Source: Streptantibioticus_C sp963761325
Lineage (GTDB): Bacteria; Actinomycetota; Actinomycetes; Streptomycetales; Streptomycetaceae
Assembly (NCBI GenBank): GCA_963761325.1
Contig: CAVXGZ010000001.1
Span: 1,178,001 to 1,242,000 of the forward strand
DNA: 64,000 nucleotides
Reading direction: 5' to 3'
Part shown: piece by piece, positions 16,438 to 25,477 of the stretch
Numbering within the stretch: the first letter of the stretch is position 1
Layout: every line of letters starts with the position of its first letter
Notes under the pieces: generated by a model
Databases searched by the model: none
The model's input: only the letters and a program-made list of their open reading frames with translations
What the model was told of the DNA's origin: nothing
Position numbers and translations under genes: made by a program

Positions 16438-17868
16438 TCAGTCGGTGTGGCCGCCGCCCAGGTGGTGGACCCGGACCAGGTTCGTGGTCCCGGGCACGCC
16501 GGGCGGGGAGCCGGCCGTGATGATCACGGTGTCCCCCCGACCATAGTCGCTGAGCTTCAGCATCTCGGTGTCGACCAGGTCCACCATCGCATCCGTGTGG
16601 TCCACGTGCTCCACCAGGTGGGTCTGCACGCCCCAGGTCAGCGCGAGCTGGTTGCGGGTGGCGGCGTCGGTGGTGAACGCCAGCACCGGCACCGGCACCC
16701 GGTAGCGGGCCAGCCGCCGCGCGGTGTCGCCGGACTTGGTGAAGGCCACCAGCGTCTTGGCGTCCAGGAAGTCCGCGAGCTCGGCCGCCGCGCGGGCCAC
16801 CGCGCCGCCCTGGGTGCGCGGCTTCTTGCCCGGCGCCAGCGGTGCCAGGCCCCGCTTGAGCAGCTCCTCCTCGGCGGCGGCCACGATGCGCGACATCGTC
16901 TTGACCGTCTCGATCGGGTACTTGCCGACCGACGACTCGGCGGACAGCATCACCGCGTCGGCGCCGTCCAGCACCGCGTTGGCCACGTCGGACGCCTCGG
17001 CGCGGGTCGGGCGCGAGGAGTGGATCATCGACTCCATCATCTGGGTGGCCACGATGACCGGCTTGGCGTTGCGGCGGCACAGCTCGACCAGCTGCTTCTG
17101 CACCACCGGGACCTTCTCCAGCGGGTACTCCACCGCCAGGTCGCCGCGGGCCACCATCACCGCGTCGAAGGAGGCGACGACGGCCTCCATGTTCTCCACC
17201 GCCTGCGGCTTCTCCACCTTGGCGATGACCGGGACGCGGCGCCCCTCCTCGTCCATCACGCGGTGCACGTCGCGCACGTCGTCGGCGTCGCGCACGAAGG
17301 AGAGCGCGACCATGTCCACGCCCATCCGCAGCGCGAACCGCAGGTCGTCGATGTCCTTCTCGGACAGCGCGGGGACGTTGACCGCGGCGCCGGGCAGGTT
17401 GATGCCCTTGTGGTCGGAGATCACGCCGCCCTCGACGACCAGGCAGCGCACCCGCGAGCCCTCGACCGCGGTCACCTCCAGCGCCACGTTGCCGTCGTTG
17501 ATCAGCACCGGGTCGCCGGCCTTGACGTCGCCCGGCAGGCCCTTGTAGGTGGTGCCGCAGATGTTGCGGTCGCCGGCCACGTCGTCGGTGGTGATGGTGA
17601 ACTCGTCGCCGGACGCCAGCTCCACCGGGCCGTCGGCGAACGTCTCCAGCCGGATCTTGGGCCCCTGCAGGTCGGCGAGGACGCCGATGGCCTGCCCGGT
17701 CTCATCGGCGACCTTGCGCACCCGGTGGTAGCGCTCCTCGTGCTCGGCGTGGCTGCCGTGGCTGAAGTTGAACCGGGCCACGTTCATGCCCGCCTCGACC
17801 AGAGCCTTCAGCTGGTCGTAGGAGTCGACGGCGGGACCCAGGGTGCAGACAATTTTCGCTCGGCGCAT
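16438..17868 (-). CDS. pyk: Pyruvate kinase
   Basis: A 476-residue protein of standard length. It begins MRRAKIVCTLGPAVDSYDQL; other family marks are ARFNFSHGSH (potassium/ATP site), IAKVEKPQAVENM with the catalytic lysine, and MVARGDLAVEYPLEKVP. The C-terminal allosteric domain is complete. It converts phosphoenolpyruvate and ADP to pyruvate and ATP, the last step of glycolysis. It is followed by its own terminator and preceded, 88 bp away on the same strand, by the acetate kinase gene, so an overflow unit pta-ackA-pyk is likely. The in-frame extension upstream overlaps ackA and is not supported by codon pattern. Confidence 0.97.
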   Translation of the reverse strand: MRRAKIVCTLGPAVDSYDQLKALVEAGMNVARFNFSHGSHAEHEERYHRVRKVADETGQAIGVLADLQGPKIRLETFADGPVELASGDEFTITTDDVAGDRNICGTTYKGLPGDVKAGDPVLINDGNVALEVTAVEGSRVRCLVVEGGVISDHKGINLPGAAVNVPALSEKDIDDLRFALRMGVDMVALSFVRDADDVRDVHRVMDEEGRRVPVIAKVEKPQAVENMEAVVASFDAVMVARGDLAVEYPLEKVPVVQKQLVELCRRNAKPVIVATQMMESMIHSSRPTRAEASDVANAVLDGADAVMLSAESSVGKYPIETVKTMSRIVAAAEEELLKRGLAPLAPGKKPRTQGGAVARAAAELADFLDAKTLVAFTKSGDTARRLARYRVPVPVLAFTTDAATRNQLALTWGVQTHLVEHVDHTDAMVDLVDTEMLKLSDYGRGDTVIITAGSPPGVPGTTNLVRVHHLGGGHTD

Positions 17869-17956
17869 GTGGACGATCCTATCGACTATTTGTTCCCGTC
17901 CGGAATTTACCGGAGGAATCCCTGCGAGCCCTTGGCGGGCCCGGCCCGTCGGGCCG

Positions 17957-19171
<1,215 letters not shown>

Positions 19172-19179
19172 CCCGGGTC

Positions 19180-21291
19180 TTAACGCGCGCTTTCCTGCGC
19201 CTGGATTGCGGTGATGGCGACGGTCGTGACGATGTCCGTCACCAGCGCGCCGCGCGACAGGTCGTTGACCGGTTTGCGCAGTCCCTGCATGACCGGGCCG
19301 ACCGCGACCGCGCCGGCCGAGCGCTGCACCGCCTTGTAGGTGTTGTTGCCGGTGTTGAGGTCGGGGAAGACCAGCACGCTGGCCCGGCCGGCCACCGGGG
19401 AGCCCGGCATCTTGGCGGCGGCCACCGCCGGATCCACCGCCGCGTCGTACTGGATGGGCCCGTCCACCGGCAGGTCGGGCCGCAGCTCCCGGACGATCTC
19501 GGTCGCCCGGCGCACCTTGTCCACGTCGGCGCCGCTGCCCGAGGTGCCGGTGGAGTAGGAGAGCATCGCGATCCGCGGCTCCACCCCGAAGGCGGCGGCG
19601 GTGGCGGCCGACTGGATCGCGATGTCCGCCAGCTGGGCGGCGTCCGGGTCCGGGTTGACCGCGCAGTCGCCGTAGACCAGCACCCGGTCGGCCAGGCACA
19701 TGAAGAAGACCGAGGAGACGATCTGCGCGCCCGGCGAGGTCTTGATGATCTCGAACGCGGGCCGGATGGTGGCCGCCGTGGAGTGCGCGGCGCCGGAGAC
19801 CATCCCGTCGGCCAGGCCCTCCTGCACCATCAGGGTGCCGAAGTAGCTGACGTCGGCGACCACGTCGTGCGCCAGCTCCACCGTCATGCCCTTGTGGGCG
19901 CGCAGCGCGGCGTACCGCTCGGCGAACGTCTCGCGCAGCGGCGAGGTCTGCGGGTCGACGACGCGGACCACCGCGCCGCCGGCCGGCTGCTCGGCGCGCT
20001 CCGGTCCGAGCCCGACGCCGAGTTCCGCGGCGCGGCGGCGGACCGCCTCCTCGTCGCCGAGCAGGGTCAGGTCGCACACGTTGCGGCGCAGCAGCACCTC
20101 GGCGGCGCGCAGCACCCGCTCCTCGGCGCCCTCCGGCAGCACGACGTGGCGGCGGGCGGAGCGGGCGCGTTCGATGAGGTCGTGCTCGAACATCATCGGG
20201 GTGACCCGGGTGCCGCGGACCACCGAGAGCCGGGAGGTCAACTCGGCGGTGTCCACGTGCAGTTCGAACAGGCCGAGCGCGGTCTCCGCCTTGCGCGGGG
20301 TGGCCGCGGTCAACTTGCCCTCCAGCGTGAACAGTTCGGCCGCGGTGGGGAACGAGCCGCCGGGCACCGCCACGACCGCGGTGCCCGGGGCGAGCCGGGC
20401 GGCCAGCGCCATGATGTCCGGGCCGGGGCGCTCGTCCAGGGTGAGCAGCACGCCGGCGATCGGCGGCGACCCGGCGGAGTGCGCGGCCAGCGATCCGACG
20501 ATCAGGTCGGCCCGGTCGCCCGGGGTGACCACCAGGCAGCCCGGGGTCAGCGCGGGCAGGAAGGCGGGCAGCATCGCGCCGCCGAAGACGAAGCCCAGCA
20601 CGTTGCGGGCGAGCCCCGCCTCGTCGCCGAGCAGCACGTCCGCGCCGAGGGTGCGCACCACCTGGTCCACGGTCGGCGCGGACAGCGAGGGCTCCTCGGC
20701 GATCACGTAGGCCGGCACCGCGAGCCGGCCGGCCAGCCGGTCGCGGGCGCCGGCGGCGACCTCGGGCGCGACCCGGTTGGCGACCACCGCCAGCACGTCG
20801 CAGCCCTGCGCGGTGACGGCCCGCAGCGCGTTGCTCACCTCGGCGGCCACCGACTCGGCGTCCTGCCCGGTGCCGCCGACGACCGGTAGCAGCGAGGCGC
20901 CGAACTCGTTGGCCAACCGGGCGTTGAACGCCAGCTCGTCGGGCAGCTGCGTGTCGTGGAAGTCCGAGCCGAGGACCAGCACGACCCCGTACTCCCGGGC
21001 GACCGCGTGGAAGCGGTCCACCAGCCGGGAGACCAGTTCGTCGGTGCCGCGCTCGGCCTGCAGCCGGGCGGCCTGCGCGTAGCCGAGGCCGGCGACGCTC
21101 CGCGGGTCCTGGGAGAGCCGGTAGCGGGCGCGCAGCAGCTGGAAGAGGTGGTCGGGGCCGTCGTCGTGCATCAGCGGCCGGAAGATCCCGACCCGGTCCA
21201 CCTGCCGGGTCAGCAGCTCCATCACTCCCAGCTCCACCACCTGCCGGCCGTCGCCCCGGCCGATGCCCGTGATGTACACGCTCCGCGCCAC
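19180..21291 (-). CDS. pta: Phosphate acetyltransferase, long form
   Basis: A 703-residue multidomain enzyme. The N-terminus (VYITGIGRGDGRQVVELGV) is the P-loop-like/DRTGG regulatory half seen in long Pta proteins, and the C-terminal ~330 residues form the catalytic PTA_PTB domain (HVVLPEGAEERVLRAAE, MLSYSTGTSGSGADVDK, VFPDLNTGNNTYKAVQR). It interconverts acetyl-CoA and acetyl phosphate. The GTG at 21291 is chosen: it has ggag nine bases upstream and places the conserved VYITG motif at the N-terminus; an ATG at 21399 would add a non-conserved Arg-rich tail. Lies directly upstream of ackA. Confidence 0.95.
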   Translation of the reverse strand: MARSVYITGIGRGDGRQVVELGVMELLTRQVDRVGIFRPLMHDDGPDHLFQLLRARYRLSQDPRSVAGLGYAQAARLQAERGTDELVSRLVDRFHAVAREYGVVLVLGSDFHDTQLPDELAFNARLANEFGASLLPVVGGTGQDAESVAAEVSNALRAVTAQGCDVLAVVANRVAPEVAAGARDRLAGRLAVPAYVIAEEPSLSAPTVDQVVRTLGADVLLGDEAGLARNVLGFVFGGAMLPAFLPALTPGCLVVTPGDRADLIVGSLAAHSAGSPPIAGVLLTLDERPGPDIMALAARLAPGTAVVAVPGGSFPTAAELFTLEGKLTAATPRKAETALGLFELHVDTAELTSRLSVVRGTRVTPMMFEHDLIERARSARRHVVLPEGAEERVLRAAEVLLRRNVCDLTLLGDEEAVRRRAAELGVGLGPERAEQPAGGAVVRVVDPQTSPLRETFAERYAALRAHKGMTVELAHDVVADVSYFGTLMVQEGLADGMVSGAAHSTAATIRPAFEIIKTSPGAQIVSSVFFMCLADRVLVYGDCAVNPDPDAAQLADIAIQSAATAAAFGVEPRIAMLSYSTGTSGSGADVDKVRRATEIVRELRPDLPVDGPIQYDAAVDPAVAAAKMPGSPVAGRASVLVFPDLNTGNNTYKAVQRSAGAVAVGPVMQGLRKPVNDLSRGALVTDIVTTVAITAIQAQESAR

Positions 21292-21426
21292 CCGTGCTCT
21301 CCGTCCCTGCTCGCCGCGCTGTCCCTCCCAAGCTCTCACAGCCCGTGACCTCGGGCCGCGAGCGGCGCGGGCGGTGACCGCGCGCGACGGGGCGCGCACG
21401 GTGCGGCTCGGCGGCGGGCGGAGCGG

Positions 21427-22254
21427 TCAGCCCTTCACGGCGCCGCCCAGCGCGAACCCGGCGCCCAGCCGGCGCGAGATGGCCGCGTACAGCACCACCA
21501 CCGGTGCGGTGTAGAGCACGGAGAACGCCGCCAACTGCCCGTACGCCACGGTGCCGTAGGACCCGAAGAAGGTGTACAGGGTGACGGAGGCCGGGAGCTG
21601 GCCGGGGGAGATCAGCAGCATGAACGGGACGAAGAAGTTTCCCCACATCGCGACGAAGGTGAAGACGGTGACCACCGTGACGCCCGGCCCCATCAGCGGC
21701 AGGATCACCCGCCACAGGGTCTGCGCGCCGGACGCCCCGTCGGTCCACGCGGCCTCTTCCAGCACCGTCGGCACGCTGTCCATGAAGTTCTTCATCAGCC
21801 AGATGGCGAACGGCAGTTGGGTGGCGGCCAGGAAAAGCGAGGTGCCGGCCATCGAGTCGATCAGGTTCACCTGCACGAACAGCCCGTAGACCGGCACCAT
21901 GATCGCGGTGATCGGCAGGCAGGTGGAGAACAGCACGGTCAGCAGGAACGGCCGGCTGAAGCGGGAGCGGTAGCGGGAGAGCGGATAGGCGGCGAGCGTG
22001 GCGGCCACCACCGTCAGCAGCGTCGCGCTGCCGCACAGGATCAGCGAGTTGAGCATCGGGGTGAAGGTGATCTGCGAGGTCAGCACCGCGCGGAAGTTGC
22101 CCAGGGTGAAGGCGTGCGGCCACGTCACGCGCAGCGAGGTGTCCCGGTTGACCGAGCCGAGCACCAGCCACAGCAGCGGCACCACGAAGGCGGCGAAGAC
22201 CAGCAGCAGCGACGCGTCGGCCGCCGCCCTGGCCCGCAGCCGGCGGCCCCTCAT
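21427..22254 (-). CDS. Carbohydrate ABC transporter permease (MalG-like)
   Basis: A 275-residue inner membrane permease with six predicted helices and the EAA loop reading EEAAWTDGASGAQTLWRVILP, which contacts the ATPase. It is the second permease of a CUT1-type sugar importer. Its ATG overlaps the preceding permease stop by four bases (ATGA), so the two are translated together. No ATPase gene is in the operon, as usual for streptomycete CUT1 systems that share a common MsiK-type ATPase (known biology; not seen here). Confidence 0.93.
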   Translation of the reverse strand: MRGRRLRARAAADASLLLVFAAFVVPLLWLVLGSVNRDTSLRVTWPHAFTLGNFRAVLTSQITFTPMLNSLILCGSATLLTVVAATLAAYPLSRYRSRFSRPFLLTVLFSTCLPITAIMVPVYGLFVQVNLIDSMAGTSLFLAATQLPFAIWLMKNFMDSVPTVLEEAAWTDGASGAQTLWRVILPLMGPGVTVVTVFTFVAMWGNFFVPFMLLISPGQLPASVTLYTFFGSYGTVAYGQLAAFSVLYTAPVVVLYAAISRRLGAGFALGGAVKG

Positions 22255-23192
22255 ATCTCGGTCCGCAGCAGTCGCAGGTAGAGCACCGAGAAGAAGGCGC
22301 CCACCACGAGCAGCAGCAGCGCCACCGCGGTGCCGTAGCCGATCAGGCTGTCCTGGAACGCCTTCTCGTACATGAACAGCGGCAAGGTCTGGCTCCTGTC
22401 GCCCGGACCGCCCCGGGTCATCGCCCACAGCAGGCCGAAGACCGAGAGGGTCTGCAGGGTGTTGAGCATCAGGTTGGTGCCGATCGACCGGCGGATCATC
22501 GGCAGCGTGATGTGCCACATGCGCTGCGCGGTGTTGGCCCCGTCCAACTCGGCCTGCTCGGTGACGTCCTGCGGCACGTCGGACAGCGCCGCCGAGTAGA
22601 CCAGCATGGAGAACGCCGTGCCGCGCCAGACGTTGGCCAGCGAGACGGCCAGGATCGGCAGCGTGTAGAGCCAGTTCTGCACCGGCAGGTGCAGCCAGCC
22701 CAGGATCACGTCCAGCGAGCCCTCCCGCCGGAAGAACGCGTACAGCAGGAAGCCGGCCACCACCTCGGGCACCACCCAGGCGGTGATCACCACCGAGCCG
22801 GTCAGGGTGCGCACCGGGCGCGAGGCCCGCCGCATGACCGCGGCGAGCCCCAGCCCGAGGGTGTTCTGCCCCACGATGGACGACAGCACGGTGAAGACCA
22901 GGGTGAGGACCACCGCGTTGCGGAAGCCCGGGTCCGAGAAGGCGTGCCGGAAGTTCTCCAGCCCCACGAAGTGCGAGCCGGAGGCGCCGGTCAACTGCGT
23001 GTCGGTGAAGGCGATGTAGACGCAGTAGACGATCGGGCCGCCGAGGAAGAGCACCAGCAGCACCACCGAGGGCACGACCGGCAGCCCGCGCAGCACGCCG
23101 CGGCGCAGCCCGCCGGGCCGGCGCGGCGCGCGCCGGCCGGCCGCCGGGGCGAGCGCGGCCGGCGCCGGCACTCCCGGACCCGTCGCGGTCAC
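22251..23192 (-). CDS. Carbohydrate ABC transporter permease (MalF-like)
   Basis: A 313-residue permease with six helices after an Ala/Pro-rich cytoplasmic tail of about 35 residues. The EAA loop reads EQAELDGANTAQRMWHITLP. The GTG start at 23192 overlaps the stop of the binding-protein gene (GTGA), and its own stop overlaps the MalG-like start, giving an unbroken coupled operon. Functions with the solute-binding protein to import an unidentified oligosaccharide or sugar. Confidence 0.92.
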   Translation of the reverse strand: MTATGPGVPAPAALAPAAGRRAPRRPGGLRRGVLRGLPVVPSVVLLVLFLGGPIVYCVYIAFTDTQLTGASGSHFVGLENFRHAFSDPGFRNAVVLTLVFTVLSSIVGQNTLGLGLAAVMRRASRPVRTLTGSVVITAWVVPEVVAGFLLYAFFRREGSLDVILGWLHLPVQNWLYTLPILAVSLANVWRGTAFSMLVYSAALSDVPQDVTEQAELDGANTAQRMWHITLPMIRRSIGTNLMLNTLQTLSVFGLLWAMTRGGPGDRSQTLPLFMYEKAFQDSLIGYGTAVALLLLVVGAFFSVLYLRLLRTEI

Positions 23193-24592
23193 GGGGCCGC
23201 CTTGGCTTCCACGGCCCCCGGCGCGATGGTCTTCAGGTCCTGGTCGTAGGCCCGGATCGCGCCGGCCGTGTCGGACTGGCCGGTGGTCACCGCCTCCATC
23301 GCGGCCCCGATGGCGGTGGAGACCTGCGGGTAGACCGGCAGCGTCGGGCGGTAGTGGGTGTACTTCACCAGGCTGGTGTTGAAGGCCACGCCCGGCATCG
23401 AGGTCAGGTACGCGTGGTCGGCCGCCACGTCCTTGCGCACCGTGATGTTGGCGCTGCGCATGTCGTAGTCGGCCGCGCCCTGCTCGGTCTGCAGGGTCTT
23501 GACGAAGTCCCAGGCGAGCGCCGGGTGCTGCGCCTTGGACGGGATCGACCAGGCCCAGCCGCCCGACATGCTGACCGCGCCGGGCGCCTGCCCGTTCTCG
23601 GTGGGCATCGCGGTGGTGGCCATCACCTTCGTCCAGGCCGGCCACGGCTTGGCGGAGGTCTTGATCCAGTTGTTGCCCAGCCAGGTGCCGTCCAGGTCGA
23701 TGCCGAGCTTGCCGGACGGGATCCACTCGGTCGCCGCGATCGTCGGCACGTTGGGGTCGAGGGCGTCGGAGACGGCGGGGCCGAGCTTGTCCGCGTAGAC
23801 CTTGTGGACGAAGTCGAGGGCGTCGGTCATGCCCTTGCTCTGCTCCACCCACTTCCTGGTGGCCGGGTCGTAGATCGGGTTCGGCGAGGCGCCGTACGCC
23901 AGCATCTCGAAGCCCTGCATCACCGCGGCCTCACCGGGCGCCTTGCCGGTGTAGACGTTCAGCGGGGTCACGCCCGGCACCTTCGCCTTGATGGCGCGCG
24001 CGGCGGTGAGGATGTCGTTCCAGGTCCGCGGGTGCCAGTCGGCGGGCAGCCCGGCCTTCTTGAAGATGTCCTTGTTGTACCACAGGGCCCGGGTGTCGGT
24101 GCCGTCCGGAACGCCGTAGGTCCGGCCGTCCTGGGCGCGCGCCGCCGCCTTGGCGGCCGGCACGAACTGGCTCCACGCCGGCCAGCTCGCCAGGTACTTG
24201 TCCAGCGGCCGCAGGTAGCCGGCCTTGATGTCGGAGTTGATGAGGAAGGTGTCCTCGTAGACCAGGTCCGGCGCGGTCTTCGGCGACCGCATCATCTGCT
24301 CGATCTTGGTGTAGTAGTCGTTCTCGGCCGCGGTGACCGGAAGCAGCCTGATGTGCTTGCCGGGGTTGGCCTTCTCGAACTTCTTGGCCATCTCGGCGAG
24401 GTAGTCGTCCATCACCCGCACGTTCTGGCTGGGCACCTGCTCGTAGGCGACGGTGATGGTGTCCTTGTTCTCGGTCTGGGCGCTGCAGCCGGTCAGTCCG
24501 GTCAGCAGCGCGGCGGCGACGGCCGCCGCGCACACCGAGGCACCGACCCGGTTGCGGCGTGTGACGGTGCGTCGGGGAATGGCACAGGGCAC
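23189..24592 (-). CDS. Extracellular sugar-binding lipoprotein
   Basis: A 467-residue CUT1 solute-binding protein. The N-terminus has twin arginines in a basic region, a hydrophobic core, and a lipobox LTGC near residue 36, so it is a membrane-anchored lipoprotein. Typical family segments include VYEDTFLINSDIKAGYL and ALWYNKDIFKKAGLP. It delivers sugar to the two downstream permeases. A strong ribosome binding site (aaggagga) precedes it, and a promoter-like pair lies at 24644-24673. The ligand cannot be inferred from sequence; no catabolic enzyme gene accompanies the operon. Confidence 0.92.
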   Translation of the reverse strand: MPCAIPRRTVTRRNRVGASVCAAAVAAALLTGLTGCSAQTENKDTITVAYEQVPSQNVRVMDDYLAEMAKKFEKANPGKHIRLLPVTAAENDYYTKIEQMMRSPKTAPDLVYEDTFLINSDIKAGYLRPLDKYLASWPAWSQFVPAAKAAARAQDGRTYGVPDGTDTRALWYNKDIFKKAGLPADWHPRTWNDILTAARAIKAKVPGVTPLNVYTGKAPGEAAVMQGFEMLAYGASPNPIYDPATRKWVEQSKGMTDALDFVHKVYADKLGPAVSDALDPNVPTIAATEWIPSGKLGIDLDGTWLGNNWIKTSAKPWPAWTKVMATTAMPTENGQAPGAVSMSGGWAWSIPSKAQHPALAWDFVKTLQTEQGAADYDMRSANITVRKDVAADHAYLTSMPGVAFNTSLVKYTHYRPTLPVYPQVSTAIGAAMEAVTTGQSDTAGAIRAYDQDLKTIAPGAVEAKAAP

Positions 24593-24643
24593 GGCGGTTC
24601 CTCCTTCGGCCTTGAACGGGAAGGGGATGCTGCTCGGTGCCCG

Positions 24644-24673
24644 ACGTTAGGGGCCGCACGAAAGCACGGTCAA
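24644..24673 (-). promoter_or_regulatory. Likely promoter of the sugar ABC operon
   Basis: On the minus strand, TTGACC (24673-24668) and TAACGT (24649-24644) are separated by 18 bases, close to the housekeeping consensus, about 52 bases upstream of the binding-protein start. Confidence 0.55.
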
Positions 24674-24704
24674 TGCCCGTGCACGGCTGACGATCAGAAT
24701 GTTG

Positions 24705-24714
24705 ACAACGTTGT
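24705..24714. promoter_or_regulatory. ACAACGTTGT palindrome, candidate operator
   Basis: A perfect 10-bp palindrome with central CpG, flanked by ttg and agt, lies about 31 bp upstream of the -35 of the sugar ABC operon and 20 bp beyond the TetR stop. It resembles LacI- or TetR-family operators. No lacI gene is in the window; the adjacent TetR is the closest candidate binder. Confidence 0.45.
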
Positions 24715-24734
24715 AGTAAGGAAGCGCCGGCCGG

Positions 24735-25343
24735 CTACCGCGCCGCGGCGTGTGCCGCCTTCTCGGCCAACTCCCGTGCCCGGTCGACCGGTACGCCGGA
24801 GGCGGCCAGTGTGGTGACCGCCGCGGCGTGTGCGGCGCGGCCGGCCGGCAGGGTGCCGTCGTTGACCGCCTGCATGACGCCGAACAGGATCTGCTCGTGC
24901 ACCATGGCCAGCGCCGGGGCCGGCATCGGGAAGGCGAACGCCCCCTGCTCCAGGCCGCGTTGCAGCGTGGCGGCGCACGACTCCCTTACCGGCGCAAGGC
25001 GTTGGCGGATGCCCTCGACGGTGACGAGGCGTTGGGCGAGCGACACCAGCAGCCGGTAGCGGTCCGCGATCCGCCAGACGGCCAGCACGCCGTGCGCCAG
25101 CGCCTCGGCCGGATCCTCCACCCCGTGCAGCGCGGCGGCGTTCACCGCGGCCACCTCGCCGGCCGCCTCGTCGGTCAGCGCGGCCACCAGCGCGTCCCGG
25201 CTCGGGAAGTGCCCGTAGACGGTGCGCCGCACCACGCCGGCCGCCCGGGCGATCTGGTCCATGCTCGCGTCCGGGTCGCGCAGCAGCTCCGCCAGCGCCA
25301 CGTCGAGGATGCGGCGTCTGTTGGCGTCGGCTCGGCCGGGCAT
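24735..25343 (-). CDS. TetR/AcrR family transcriptional regulator
   Basis: A 202-residue protein starting MPGRADANRRRILDVAL with a helix-turn-helix near residues 29-48 (MDQIARAAGVVRRTVYGHF). The C-terminal domain is helical and Ala-rich. The gene precedes the sugar-binding lipoprotein gene in the same direction with a 142-bp gap holding a promoter and palindrome, so it may regulate the importer, although LacI or ROK proteins are the more usual regulators of CUT1 operons. The effector is unknown. Confidence 0.9.
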   Translation of the reverse strand: MPGRADANRRRILDVALAELLRDPDASMDQIARAAGVVRRTVYGHFPSRDALVAALTDEAAGEVAAVNAAALHGVEDPAEALAHGVLAVWRIADRYRLLVSLAQRLVTVEGIRQRLAPVRESCAATLQRGLEQGAFAFPMPAPALAMVHEQILFGVMQAVNDGTLPAGRAAHAAAVTTLAASGVPVDRARELAEKAAHAAAR

Positions 25344-25477
25344 GGGGCTCCTTCACGGGGGGCGGGCACTCATTGTGCACGCGGCGGCGCGCACGCGGCG
25401 GCGCCCGCCCCGGTGGCGCGCCCCTCGTCCGCCCGGTGGCCCGCCCCGTCACACGCCCCGTGGGCCGCCGGCCGCGC

